From Acidobacteria bacterium RIFCSPLOWO2_12_FULL_66_21 (GTDB lineage Bacteria; Acidobacteriota; Vicinamibacteria; Vicinamibacterales; 2-12-FULL-66-21), in assembly GCA_001767455.1 (NCBI GenBank), contig MELC01000004.1, positions 1 through 64,000 on the forward strand: DNA of 64,000 nt, read 5' to 3'. Below, in pieces: positions 1 through 8,825 of the stretch. Position 1 is the stretch's first letter. Every line of letters begins with the position of its first letter. Both the position numbers and the translations under genes were made by a program. The notes beneath the pieces were generated by a model. It worked only from the letters and a program-made list of their open reading frames with translations, was not told where the DNA came from and ran no database searches.

Positions 1-561
1 CTTCGCGCCGACCCAGAAGTCGCCCAGGTTGTTGCCCGACCACCCGTCCCGGGCGAGGGGGTTCTGCGGTACCCAGCCGCCTGCGGCCGGCAGCGTCGGG
101 ACGAACAGCGGCCGGATGTCCCGGTCGATCCGATTGACGAGCGTCCACGCGCCGAAGATTTCCGCGCGGTCCCCGACGCCAATCCCGAAGGTGATCGGCC
201 AGTTGGACACGTCGGTGAAGCCCTGGTTGTCGTCGAAGTTCACGCGATACGCGCTGATCGACCCTTTCTTTGCCGGCAGGACCTCGCCGGTCGGCACCAT
301 CCACAACCCCGTGTCTCCCATGAACGTGGTCGTAGCGGGCCGCGTCGCGGTGGGTCCCGTGGTTGCCGTCGGAGGAGCCGTCTGTCCCGCCGGTTGTGCT
401 GTCTGGGCGAGCGCTGGAGCCGCGAAGGCGACCACGATGGCGGCCAGGCATCCTACCAGTCGTCGGGGCCCCCTGCACCCCGACTGGCGGCCTTCATTGC
501 GCCAGCGCCTCGCCGCTGGCTCCATTCCGGCCGCGCTCAGCGTCCTCGCTGAAGTTCTCAT
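1..561 (-). CDS. Exported protein, probable outer-membrane beta-barrel N-terminus (partial)
   Basis: The reading frame is open from an ATG at 561 to the window edge (187 codons), so the C-terminus is missing. Residues about 33-52 form a signal peptide (Arg-Arg-Leu, then a hydrophobic stretch ending ALAQT), followed by a Thr/Pro/Ala-rich linker. The mature start has GDTGLWMVPTGEVLPAKKG and later FGIGVGDRAEIFGAW. From memory this style occurs at the N-terminus of acidobacterial OmpA-family or YjbH-like barrel proteins. That assignment is inference, because no OmpA domain is visible in the truncated part. An alternative Met lies at codon 13. A GAAAGG-like ribosome site and a good sigma-70-type promoter lie upstream. 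It follows tatC on the same strand but appears to have its own promoter. Confidence 0.7.
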   Translation of the reverse strand, partial: MRTSARTLSAAGMEPAARRWRNEGRQSGCRGPRRLVGCLAAIVVAFAAPALAQTAQPAGQTAPPTATTGPTATRPATTTFMGDTGLWMVPTGEVLPAKKGSISAYRVNFDDNQGFTDVSNWPITFGIGVGDRAEIFGAWTLVNRIDRDIRPLFVPTLPAAGGWVPQNPLARDGWSGNNLGDFWVGAK

Positions 562-623
562 CTCGGTTCGACCTTTCCGCGTTGCACTCACGATAGATGT
601 CTCGGGCACGCGCCCACCTCATC

Positions 624-652
624 AATATAGGGCCTGAGTCGCGGACAGTCAA
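624..652 (-). promoter_or_regulatory. Sigma-70-type promoter for the exported protein
   Basis: Read on the minus strand, TTGACT (652-647), a 17-base spacer and TATATT (629-624) make a near-consensus housekeeping promoter. It lies about 60 bases upstream of the ATG at 561 and downstream of tatC, so the exported protein can be transcribed independently of tat. This is the best promoter match I found in the window. Confidence 0.65.
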
Positions 653-700
653 CTGGGCACAACCCAACCATGGGCTGGTAACTCCAGGTTCCCCTATTGT

Positions 701-1522
701 TTAGAGTTTGGTCGCGGCCGGCGCGACGATCCAGGCGATACCGATGCTGAGGATGTACAGGCCGATCATCGGGAGCGCGAAGATCGTCTGCGTGCCGGGG
801 TCGCCGGTCGGCGTCATGATGGCCGAGGCGACGAAGGTGACGAGAACGGCGTACTTGAAATGGCGGACAAGGAACCGCGCGGTGACGAGTTTCATGCGCG
901 CGAGGAAGAAGACCACCGTCGGAATCTGGAAAATCAGGACGCACGCGATCAGGAAATTGGTGTACAGCGAGAATACCGGATCCAGCTTCGGCATGAACAG
1001 CGTTTCCGGCGAGCTGAAGCTCCCGAAGAACGTCATCATGAACGGGAACAGGACGTAGTGATTGAACGCGGCACCCGCCAGCGCGCCGCCGGTCGAGAGC
1101 AGCACGAACGGGATCGCCATCTTCTTCTCGTGCGAGTACAAGCCCGGCGCGATGAACAGCCATACCTGGTACATGATGTACGGCGCGGCCGCGAGCACGC
1201 CCGCGATCAGCGCGATCTTCAGGTGCAGCGAGAAGGCCTCGCCGGGCTCCGTGAAGATGAGCGACGTGTGCGGCGGAAGGACCCTTCGCGTCGGCTCGAA
1301 GACGAAGTTGTAGATCTGGTTGTGGAAATAGAAGGTCGCGCCGACGCCGACGAGGACCGAGACGACCGCGTGGATCAGGCGCTTGCGCAGCTCGTCGAGG
1401 TGATCCAGGAAGGACATCTTCGCGCCGGCCGCCTCTTCGTCGAAGAGATCCGGGTCCGTCAGATGGATATGCCGATCGTCGGGATCGGGCTCGACGGCTC
1501 CGGGAAATTTCACGAGCGGCAT
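701..1522 (-). CDS. tatC: Sec-independent protein translocase TatC
   Basis: Core membrane subunit of the twin-arginine translocase, which recognises twin-arginine signal peptides and exports folded proteins. The 273-residue product has the family hallmark MSFLDHLDELRKRL (residues 36-49), the conserved EPGEAF loop (92-97) and about six hydrophobic segments to the C-terminus. An acidic 35-residue extension precedes the conserved start. Met36 (at 1417) is an alternative start that would give a more standard protein. The gene follows tatA by 8 bases, so the two are co-transcribed. A candidate substrate, the glycosylasparaginase at 39.0 kb, is encoded in this window. Confidence 0.96.
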   Translation of the reverse strand: MPLVKFPGAVEPDPDDRHIHLTDPDLFDEEAAGAKMSFLDHLDELRKRLIHAVVSVLVGVGATFYFHNQIYNFVFEPTRRVLPPHTSLIFTEPGEAFSLHLKIALIAGVLAAAPYIMYQVWLFIAPGLYSHEKKMAIPFVLLSTGGALAGAAFNHYVLFPFMMTFFGSFSSPETLFMPKLDPVFSLYTNFLIACVLIFQIPTVVFFLARMKLVTARFLVRHFKYAVLVTFVASAIMTPTGDPGTQTIFALPMIGLYILSIGIAWIVAPAATKL

Positions 1523-1530
1523 GGGGCGAA

Positions 1531-1800
1531 TCAGACCTCGTCGGACTTGCGCGGCACGTTCTGATCGTCGGGCGAGGTCGGACGGTGCGGCTCGGGCGTG
1601 CGCTGCCGGTCGGCACTGCGCTGCTCTTCCTGACGGATTTCCTCGTCGAGCGTGCTCTTCAGCTCGTTCGAGGCGCGCTTGAATTCATTGATGCTCTTGC
1701 CGAGCGATCGGCCGAGTTCCGGCAGCTTTCTGGGCCCGAAGATGATCAAGGCGATCACGAAAATGATGATCAGCTCGGGCATGCCGATGGAACCGAACAT
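1531..1800 (-). CDS. tatA: Twin-arginine translocase subunit TatA/TatB family
   Basis: An 89-residue single-span protein. It has a short periplasmic N-terminus, a transmembrane helix (about residues 5-20), the [10 protein letters not shown] hinge, an amphipathic helix, and a charged tail rich in Glu, Arg and Pro. The FGP hinge is typical of TatA, which forms the protein-conducting assembly with TatC. No separate tatB lies next to it, so this may be a minimal TatAC system, although other copies could lie elsewhere. An AGGA ribosome site precedes the ATG by about 9 bases. It is divergent from the S41 protease gene. Confidence 0.93.
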   Translation of the reverse strand: MFGSIGMPELIIIFVIALIIFGPRKLPELGRSLGKSINEFKRASNELKSTLDEEIRQEEQRSADRQRTPEPHRPTSPDDQNVPRKSDEV

Positions 1801-1865
1801 AAATTAAATCCTTGATGGGCTGACAGTTAACGACGGCTGAGATGCCCGCGGACCCCTCGCTTTGC

Positions 1866-1871
1866 ATTATA
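1866..1871 (-). promoter_or_regulatory. Candidate -10 element for tatA-tatC
   Basis: A perfect TATAAT on the minus strand lies about 65 bases upstream of the tatA ATG in the divergent spacer. No good -35 hexamer is visible at 16-18 bases, so the assignment rests on the -10 alone. Confidence 0.4.
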
Positions 1872-1937
1872 AGCCGAGACGCCGGCGGTTTGGCGCGCCG
1901 AGGCGGGCTCAGCCGTTCCATCCGTGCCCGGAAGTCG

Positions 1938-1966
1938 TTGCGACAATGGAACTTGTCTGCTACGAT
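1938..1966 (+). promoter_or_regulatory. Candidate promoter for the S41 protease, possibly giving a leaderless mRNA
   Basis: TTGCGA (1938-1943), a 17-base spacer and TACGAT (1961-1966) each match 4 of 6 consensus positions. The predicted transcription start falls at or next to the ATG at 1973, which also lacks a ribosome site, so the mRNA could be leaderless. Confidence 0.35.
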
Positions 1967-1972
1967 GCAAAG

Positions 1973-3589
1973 ATGCGTAGTTCCCGGTTCTTTCCGGTCT
2001 CCGTTCTTGCCGTGCTGGTCTCGGCGCTGGTTGGCGGCTTCTTCGGCAGCAACCTGCTCGCAACCGAAGATGAAGTCTCGCAGCAGTACCGCGTGTTCAC
2101 GTCGGCGCTGGCGGCGATCGACCGCGAGTACGTCGACGCCGTGCCCTCCGAGCGGCTCGTCTACGGGGCGATCGACGGCATGCTGCACACGCTCGATCCG
2201 CACTCGAGCTTCTTCGATCCGAAGGAGTACGCGCAGATGCGCGAGCGGCAGGAGGGGCGCTACTACGGTCTCGGCATCACGATCCAGGTCATCGACGGCG
2301 ACATCACCGTGATGTCGATCTTCGAGGGTTCGCCCGCCTACAAGAAGGGGCTGCGCCGCGGCGACGTCATCGCGCGCATCGAAGGCGTGGACACGAAGGG
2401 GTGGCTGAGCGACCAGGCGGTGAAGAAGCTCAAAGGCCCGAAGGGCACCACCGTCAACATCTCGATCCGCCGCCCGGGCTACGAAGGGCTGATCGACATG
2501 GAGGTCGTGCGCGACGAGGTGAACATCACGACGGTCCAGGGCGAGTTCATGCTCGACAAGGACACCGGCTACGTGAAGCTCACCGAGTTCTCCGAGACGT
2601 CGGACCGCGAGCTCGGCAAGGCGCTGTCGGGGCTGACGTCGAAGGGCATGACGCGGCTCGTGCTCGACCTGCGGAACAACCCCGGCGGCGCGCTCGACCA
2701 GGCCATCCGGATCTCCAACCGGTTCCTGCCGCGCGGCGACCTGATCGTCTACACGCGCGGCCGCATCGCGAACGCGGATCAGGACTATCGCGCGACCGAG
2801 GAGAGCGGCTACACGCACCTGCCCATGGTCGTGCTCGTGAATCGCGGCAGCGCCAGCGCCTCGGAGATCGTCACCGGCGCGCTGCAGGATCACGATCGCG
2901 CGCTCATCGTCGGCGAGCGCACGTTCGGCAAGGCGCTCGTGCAGTCCGTCTACCGGATTGTCGAAGGGGCGGGCGTCGCGGTCACCACCGGCCGCTACTA
3001 CACGCCGAGCGGACGCCTCATTCAGCGCCCGTGGGACGGGACGTTCGACGAGTATCTGATGTACGGTCTCCGCGATCAGACGAGTGAGCGTCCGCATCAG
3101 GCCTCGGAACTGAAGTACACGGATGCCGGCCGCAAGGTGTATGGCGGCGGCGGAATCGAGCCCGACAAGTTCGTCCTCGGCTCGTACGAAGGGTTCAACC
3201 CGACGCGGTTCGGGCGGCAGCTTTTCGCGCGGCAGTCGTTCTTGAACTTCGCCGACCGGTTCACGGCGGAAGGCGACACGCGGCTGAGCGCGGCCAACCA
3301 GAACCGGAAGCGGATCTCGCGCGGCTTCACCATCACCGACGACATGATGAAGGACTTCCGCGCGATGCTCGTGTCGCAGAAGGTCAGGATCGACGAAGAG
3401 GCGTTCGTGAAAGACGAGGCGTTCATCCGGGCGATGATTCGCTACGAGATCGATTCCGCACTGTTCGGGATCGACGAAGCGCGCCGGAACCTGATCGCCG
3501 CCGACCCGCAGGCGCAGTTCGCGGTCACGCAGTTCCCGGAAGCCGAACGCCTGATGCAGCTTCCGCAGGCGCACGCGAAGGCGCGCTGA
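1973..3589 (+). CDS. S41 family (CtpA-like) C-terminal processing peptidase
   Basis: Exported serine protease, 538 residues with this start. An N-terminal hydrophobic segment (about residues 5-28) acts as signal or anchor. A PDZ domain follows around residues 90-170 (YGLGITIQV, GSPAYKKGLRRGD). The tail-specific protease core has the nucleophile motif GSASASEIV and the general-base lysine in FGKALVQ. This is the Ser/Lys dyad of CtpA/Prc proteases, which trim or degrade periplasmic proteins. I chose the ATG at 1973 because it places the signal segment at the N-terminus. The frame is open back to 1862, with another ATG at 1946, but that adds non-signal sequence. No ribosome site is obvious. Confidence 0.9.
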   Translation: MRSSRFFPVSVLAVLVSALVGGFFGSNLLATEDEVSQQYRVFTSALAAIDREYVDAVPSERLVYGAIDGMLHTLDPHSSFFDPKEYAQMRERQEGRYYGLGITIQVIDGDITVMSIFEGSPAYKKGLRRGDVIARIEGVDTKGWLSDQAVKKLKGPKGTTVNISIRRPGYEGLIDMEVVRDEVNITTVQGEFMLDKDTGYVKLTEFSETSDRELGKALSGLTSKGMTRLVLDLRNNPGGALDQAIRISNRFLPRGDLIVYTRGRIANADQDYRATEESGYTHLPMVVLVNRGSASASEIVTGALQDHDRALIVGERTFGKALVQSVYRIVEGAGVAVTTGRYYTPSGRLIQRPWDGTFDEYLMYGLRDQTSERPHQASELKYTDAGRKVYGGGGIEPDKFVLGSYEGFNPTRFGRQLFARQSFLNFADRFTAEGDTRLSAANQNRKRISRGFTITDDMMKDFRAMLVSQKVRIDEEAFVKDEAFIRAMIRYEIDSALFGIDEARRNLIAADPQAQFAVTQFPEAERLMQLPQAHAKAR

Positions 3590-3894
3590 CACGGAAAGGT
3601 GTAGGGCATTTGGCCCTAGATTTTGGGGTACGAGTTTAATCTTGTCCTAGGTATAGGGGCTTGTTAGACTGACGGCCGTTCGCTGGCGTCCAGGGGCCAT
3701 CCCGCTTTGGGTGGGGTGTGGGCACCGGCCGTACGGCCTTGTCACGTCATCGTCGTAGACTCCCGAGCAATCACGTGTCTTCGAAGCGCTCCCAGCCGCT
3801 TCACGGCCGGAGTCGTGTCTCCCGGCGCCGGTGAAGCGGCTTTCGCCGTTTTGGGCTGAACACGTCGCGGGCCACAGCAAGGAACCAGATCGCC
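3590..3894 (+). other. Intergenic region with a terminator-like hairpin
   Basis: This 305-base gap separates the S41 gene from smc. A 6-bp stem (3602-3607 with 3613-3618, loop of five) followed by GATTTT resembles a weak intrinsic terminator for the protease gene. The remainder has local GC palindromes around 3715-3740. I saw no gene, tRNA or convincing promoter. smc has an AAGGAA ribosome site about 10 bases before its ATG. Confidence 0.4.
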
Positions 3895-6800
3895 ATGCGG
3901 TTGCAACGTCTCGAAATTGCCGGCTTCAAGAGCTTTCCCGACCGATCGGAACTCACCTTCGACCAGGGCGTCACGGCGATTGTCGGTCCCAACGGATGCG
4001 GCAAGAGCAACGTCGTCGACGCGCTGACCTGGGTCCTGGGCGAGCAGAGCGCGAAGAGCCTCCGCGGCGACCGCATGGAGGACGTCATCTTCGGCGGGAG
4101 CGACGCACGCAAGCCCACGGCCGCCGCGGAAGTGCGGTTGAAGCTGAAAGGGGTGGCGGCGCGCGTACCGGCGGGCGCGGGCGCCCGCGCGGTGGTCCTG
4201 GACGAAGGAGGCGTCGCCCCCGGCGGCGGGGAAGCGCTTGCCGGTCCCGACGGCACGCTGCTGGTCCCTTCGGTCGCGCTCGACGACGAGCCGCTCATCG
4301 TGCGCGACGTGGAGCTGATGCGGCGCCTCTATCGCTCCGGGGAAAGCGAGTACCTGATCGACGGCGAGAGCTGCCGGCTGCGCGACGTGCAGGACCTGCT
4401 GATGGATGCGGGGCTGGGCATCAAGGCGTACGCCGTGATCGAGCAGGGCAAGATCGGCCAGATTCTCAGCGCGCGCCCGACCGATCGGCGCCAGCTGATC
4501 GAAGAAGCCGCGGGAGTGACGAAGTACAAGAGCCGCCGCCGGGCCGCGGAGCTGAAGCTCGAGGCGGCGCAGCAGAACCTCACGCGCGTTGACGACATCA
4601 TCTTCGAGGTCGAGAAACAGCGTGGCGCGCTGAAGCGGCAGGCGGCGAAGGCCCGCCGGTACAAGCGGCTGCGCGAACAGCTGCGGCAATGGGAGAAGGT
4701 CCAGTTCGCCGAGCGGTACCGCGTGCTCGGACGCGCGAGAGAGTCGGCGCGGACGCGGCTGGCCGACGCGCGCGGCCGCGAGACGATGGCGGCCGCGCAC
4801 CTCGCCGAGGTCGAGGCGTCGCTCGAGCGCCTGCGGCTCGAGGTGGCGGAGGCGGACGGCCGCACGACCGCGGCGCGTGAAGCGGCGCACGCGAGCGAGC
4901 TCGAAAACGGGCGGCTGCAGCAGCAGATCGCGTTCGACAAACAGCAGGTGGAGTCGCTGGGCACCGCCGCCGCGGAGATCGAAGCGGAGCTCGCGGCGCT
5001 CGAGGCGCGGCGCGGGCCGGCCCGGCTCGAGATCGACGCGCGCCGCGAGGCCGCGCTGCGGGCCGGCGCGGAGCGCGATGAGGCGGCCGGCGCCCTGCGC
5101 GCCGAGGAGATCGCCTACGGAGAGCTGCACCGCAATATCGAGGGACTCGAAGCGGACGTGGAAGCCGCGCGCAGCGAGGTGTTCGCGGCGGTGAATGCCG
5201 CGACCGCGCTGCGGCATGCGATGGACCATGCGGCCGCCGCGGGCTCGAGGATGGCCGAGCAGATCCACAAACTGGAGGTCGAGAGCCAGGACGTGCGCGT
5301 CGAAGCGGAGCGCGCGTCGGACGAACGGCGTGCCGCCGAAGCCGCCATGGCGCGCGCGTCCGAGGCCATCGAGACGTTGCGGCTGGAGCACGCCGCGAGG
5401 GAGTCGGAGCACTCGGGGGCCCGCGGCGATCGCGAGCGACGCATGCGGGCGTTCCAGGCACAGGAGCGCGAGCTCGCCGGGGTGGTGGCGCGGCTGAAGT
5501 CGCTCGAGGAGCTCGACGCCGCGCGCGCCGAGTACGGCGATGGCGCGCGGCTCGTGCTCGCCGAAGCGGGCGACGCCGTCGCGCACATGGGGTCGGTCGC
5601 CGACCACCTCGAGGTGGCCGGAGACTACGAGCGGGCCGTCGAAGCCTGTCTCGGAGATCTGCTGCAGCATGTCGTCGTGCCCACGCACGCACACGCGGCG
5701 GCCGGCCTGGATCTCGCGCGAACCCGCCGTGCGGGCCGGGTCGGCTTCCTGATCGCCGGCGCCGCCGCGACACTCGACGTGCAGAGTCCTGGGCCGGGGG
5801 TACGGCCGCTGTCATCGGTGGTCCGCATCGATGGACCGGCGGCGGAGGCCATTCGCGCCGCAATCGGCGGCGCGTTGATCGCCGACACCCACGAGGCGGC
5901 GCGCGCGGCCGCGGCGGCCACCTCGGCACCGGTCGCCACGCTCGACGGCCGCGTGTTCCGCGGCGCGCACGTGGTCGAGGGCGGCACGCCCGCCGAGGCT
6001 CGCGGCATCCTGACGACGAAGCGCGAGATCAAGGAGCTGCGCGAGCAGAGCGAGACCGGCCGCGCCGCGGTCGCGCGCCTCGCCGAGGAGATCTCCGCCC
6101 TCGATCTGACCATCGCGTCGGTGGAATCCGCCATCCTCGCGCTCCAGTCGGAGCTGCACCGCCAGGAGAAGGCGGCCGTCGGCTTCGAGCTGCAGATCGC
6201 GAGCGCGCGCGAGGCGGGGGAGCGGGTCGCGCGCAAGCAGGAACAAATCGCCACCGAGCGCCGATCGGCGGAGGAAGAGCTGCGGGCGCAGGAGGCCCGT
6301 CACGAAGAGGCGCGCGAGTCCATCACGCGCATCCAGACGGAACAGCGGGCCGCCGACGAGCGGCTGCACCAGGCGCAGCGCCGCCTGTTCGAGGCGCGTG
6401 AGGCGATGCAGGCGCAGGCCGAGCGCACCGCGGACGCCAAGGCGGCGCATGCCGGCCTCGTCGAGCGGACCAGCGGCCTGGCGGTCGAAGTCCAGCGGCT
6501 GGAGGAAGCCGCCCGCGAGCTGGAATCGCGCGTCACGGCGCGCCAGGACGATCTCCGTCGGACCGATGCGCGCCGCGCCGAGCTCGTGACCGCGATCGCC
6601 GCCGCGGAGACGCGCCTCGACGAGGGGCTCAGGGCCTTCGACGAGCTGCGCGAACGCGTGCGGGCGGCCGACGACACATCACAGGCGCTCCACGGCGCGT
6701 TCGACGAGCAGGACGGGCGCATCCGGGAGGCCCGCCGCGCGCTCGAACTCGTGCGCGCGGAGCTGGCGCAGGCCGACCTCGCCCGCGCGACCGCCGAATC

Positions 6801-7647
6801 CGATCTCGCGCATCTCGCCGAGTCGTGCGTCGAAACCGTGGAGGCGTCGCTCGACGAAGTGGCCGCCGCGGTGGCGGAGCTGGAACGCACCGGCGTGCTC
6901 GCCAGCCCGCGGCCCGTGGACGATGCTCCCGACGCGGCCGAAATCGAGGACGAGGCCGGATCCGCCGCCCTCGCGGAACCCTCGCCGCCGGCCGACGCCG
7001 GGCCGATGACCCCCGAGCAGATGGTCGCCGACCTGCGCGCGAAAATCGAGCGCATGGGGGCCGTCAACATGATGGCCATCGATCAGTTCGACGACCTCGA
7101 GTCGCGGCACACGTTCCTGACCGTACAGCGCAAGGATCTCGTGGACGCGATCGCGTCGACGGGCGAGGCGATCCGGCGCATCGACAAGACGACGAGGGAA
7201 CGCTTCCGCGAAGCGTTCGAGGTCATCAACCGGTATTTCGAGCAGACCTTCACGACGCTGTTCGGCGGCGGGCGTGCCGGGCTCGTGCTGCTCGACGAGA
7301 GCGACCAGCTCGAGAGCGGCATCGACATCATCGCGCAGCCCCCGGGCAAGCGGCTGCAGAACGTGCAGCTCCTGTCGGGCGGCGAGAAGGCGCTCTCGGC
7401 GATGGCGCTGATGTTCGCCATCTTCAAGTACCGTCCGAGCCCATTCTGCCTGCTCGACGAGATCGACGCGCCGCTCGACGACGCGAACATCGGGCGGTTC
7501 GTCGAGATGCTCCAGGGCATGCAGGAACACACCCAGTTCATTCTCATCACGCACAACCGCAAGACGATGGAGATCGCGGATCGGCTCTATGGCGTGACCA
7601 TGGAGGAACCCGGCGTCTCGAAGTTGATTTCAGTGCAGCTGAACTGA
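3895..7647 (+). CDS. smc: Chromosome segregation protein SMC
   Basis: A full-length SMC ATPase of 1250 residues, which compacts and helps segregate the chromosome, normally with ScpA/ScpB (neither is in this window). The N-terminal head has Walker A GPNGCGKS (residues 31-38). Long heptad-rich, Ala/Glu/Arg-rich coiled-coil arms flank a hinge at roughly residues 540-680. The C-terminal head carries the ABC signature LLSGGEKAL (near 1159) and Walker B with FCLLDEIDAPLDD (near 1184). Just before the C-terminal head, an acidic, Ala/Pro-rich insert (about residues 1000-1045) breaks the coiled coil. It is followed within a few bases by the M48 protease frame. Confidence 0.97.
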   Translation: MRLQRLEIAGFKSFPDRSELTFDQGVTAIVGPNGCGKSNVVDALTWVLGEQSAKSLRGDRMEDVIFGGSDARKPTAAAEVRLKLKGVAARVPAGAGARAVVLDEGGVAPGGGEALAGPDGTLLVPSVALDDEPLIVRDVELMRRLYRSGESEYLIDGESCRLRDVQDLLMDAGLGIKAYAVIEQGKIGQILSARPTDRRQLIEEAAGVTKYKSRRRAAELKLEAAQQNLTRVDDIIFEVEKQRGALKRQAAKARRYKRLREQLRQWEKVQFAERYRVLGRARESARTRLADARGRETMAAAHLAEVEASLERLRLEVAEADGRTTAAREAAHASELENGRLQQQIAFDKQQVESLGTAAAEIEAELAALEARRGPARLEIDARREAALRAGAERDEAAGALRAEEIAYGELHRNIEGLEADVEAARSEVFAAVNAATALRHAMDHAAAAGSRMAEQIHKLEVESQDVRVEAERASDERRAAEAAMARASEAIETLRLEHAARESEHSGARGDRERRMRAFQAQERELAGVVARLKSLEELDAARAEYGDGARLVLAEAGDAVAHMGSVADHLEVAGDYERAVEACLGDLLQHVVVPTHAHAAAGLDLARTRRAGRVGFLIAGAAATLDVQSPGPGVRPLSSVVRIDGPAAEAIRAAIGGALIADTHEAARAAAAATSAPVATLDGRVFRGAHVVEGGTPAEARGILTTKREIKELREQSETGRAAVARLAEEISALDLTIASVESAILALQSELHRQEKAAVGFELQIASAREAGERVARKQEQIATERRSAEEELRAQEARHEEARESITRIQTEQRAADERLHQAQRRLFEAREAMQAQAERTADAKAAHAGLVERTSGLAVEVQRLEEAARELESRVTARQDDLRRTDARRAELVTAIAAAETRLDEGLRAFDELRERVRAADDTSQALHGAFDEQDGRIREARRALELVRAELAQADLARATAESDLAHLAESCVETVEASLDEVAAAVAELERTGVLASPRPVDDAPDAAEIEDEAGSAALAEPSPPADAGPMTPEQMVADLRAKIERMGAVNMMAIDQFDDLESRHTFLTVQRKDLVDAIASTGEAIRRIDKTTRERFREAFEVINRYFEQTFTTLFGGGRAGLVLLDESDQLESGIDIIAQPPGKRLQNVQLLSGGEKALSAMALMFAIFKYRPSPFCLLDEIDAPLDDANIGRFVEMLQGMQEHTQFILITHNRKTMEIADRLYGVTMEEPGVSKLISVQLN

Positions 7648-7655
7648 AACTTTCT

Positions 7656-8765
7656 TTGAACGAAGACAAGTCCTCGCGCTACCACCGCCTGAGGCGCCGC
7701 GCCGCGCTTGTCTCCCTGGCGGTTGACGGCGCGCTGTTCACCGGCCTGCTGGCGTCCGGCGCCTCGCGCTTCCTGTGCGACCGCGCGGCCTCGCTGACCG
7801 GCGGCACGGTGGACGCGGTCTCCACCGTGGCGATCTACTCCCTCTGGATTGCGCTGGCGTACGAGGCTGTGGCGCTGCCGCTGGCGTTTCAGCGGAGCTA
7901 TCTGCTCGAGCGCCGCTTCGGACTGTCATCGGAGTCGTTCGCGACATGGCTGCGCGATCATGCCAAGGCGACGTCGATCAGCGTGATCGTCGGCGTGGCC
8001 GGGGCCGAAGCGGTGTATGCCACGATGCGCGGGCTGCCGCAGGCGTGGTGGGTTGCCTCCACGGCGATCTGCGTCGCGGCGCTGGTGGTCGTCGCGAAGG
8101 CCGCGCCGCTCGTGCTGCTTCCCCTGTTCTATCGGTTCACGCCGCTCGACCGCCCCTCGTTGAACGATCGCCTCGTCGATCTCGCGCGGCGCGCGGGCGT
8201 GCCCGCGGTCGGAGTCTACGAGTGGGGCCTCGGCGAGAAGAGCCGGCGCGCGAACGCCGCGCTGGTCGGCACGGGCGCAACCCGCCGCATCATCGTCTCC
8301 GACACCCTGCTGGCCGCGTACTCGGAGGACGAGATCGAGGTGATCCTCGCGCACGAGCTCGCGCACCACGTGCATCGGGACATCCTCAAGGGGCTCGCCG
8401 TGGAAGCCGTCGTGATCGCGGCCTCCTTCTTCGCGGCCGCGCTCGCGCTGGACGCCTGGTGGCTGCGGCTCGGCCTCCGTTCCCCGGCCGATGTCGCGGG
8501 CCTGCCGCTGCTGCTGCTCGCCGGGGCAGCGACGACCCTTGCCGCGACACCGATCGTGAATGCGATCTCGCGCGCCGCGGAGCGCCGGGCCGATGCGTAC
8601 GCGCTGAGGCTGACCGGACGTCCCGCCGCGTTCGTCTCGGCGATGCGGCGCCTGGCCACGCAGAACCTGGCGGAGGAGCACCCGTCGCGCGCGGCGCTGT
8701 GGCTGTTCTACACGCATCCCCCGATCGGGGAGCGCATCCGGTCCGCGGCGCCAGGGAACTCGTGA
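7656..8765 (+). CDS. M48 family (Ste24/CAAX-protease-like) membrane metallopeptidase
   Basis: Integral membrane zinc protease of about 369 residues. HELAHH (residues 233-238 from this start) gives two zinc ligands and the catalytic glutamate. AAERRADAYAL about 90 residues later supplies the third ligand. Hydrophobic helices lie at about 17-35, 55-78, 105-125, 133-158, 245-265 and 275-295, matching the Ste24-like topology of M48A. There is no ATG at the N-terminus. The frame is open upstream inside smc, and TTG at 7656 is the most sensible start, although no ribosome site precedes it. Translation may be coupled to smc termination at 7647. The stop codon lies inside a GTGAATTCG-type tandem repeat. 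Confidence 0.85.
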   Translation: MNEDKSSRYHRLRRRAALVSLAVDGALFTGLLASGASRFLCDRAASLTGGTVDAVSTVAIYSLWIALAYEAVALPLAFQRSYLLERRFGLSSESFATWLRDHAKATSISVIVGVAGAEAVYATMRGLPQAWWVASTAICVAALVVVAKAAPLVLLPLFYRFTPLDRPSLNDRLVDLARRAGVPAVGVYEWGLGEKSRRANAALVGTGATRRIIVSDTLLAAYSEDEIEVILAHELAHHVHRDILKGLAVEAVVIAASFFAAALALDAWWLRLGLRSPADVAGLPLLLLAGAATTLAATPIVNAISRAAERRADAYALRLTGRPAAFVSAMRRLATQNLAEEHPSRAALWLFYTHPPIGERIRSAAPGNS

Positions 8766-8813
8766 ACTCGTGAATTCGTGAATTCGTGAGTTGGTGAGTT
8801 GGTGAGTTGGTCC
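8752..8813 (+). repeat. Short tandem repeat GTGAATTCG / GTGAGTTGG
   Basis: Degenerate 9-base units (GTGAACTCG, GTGAATTCG, then GTGAGTTGG three times) begin in the last codons of the M48 gene and run into the intergenic gap. The same GTGAGTTGG unit forms the larger array at 28.89 kb, so this is a dispersed family. With the downstream cupredoxin gene convergent, it may also act as a transcription boundary. Confidence 0.8.
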
Positions 8814-8825
8814 GCCAACCACAGA

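Noticed and set aside
3742-5694. A 650-codon minus-strand open frame
   Set aside because: It is antisense to the first half of smc, with no motifs.
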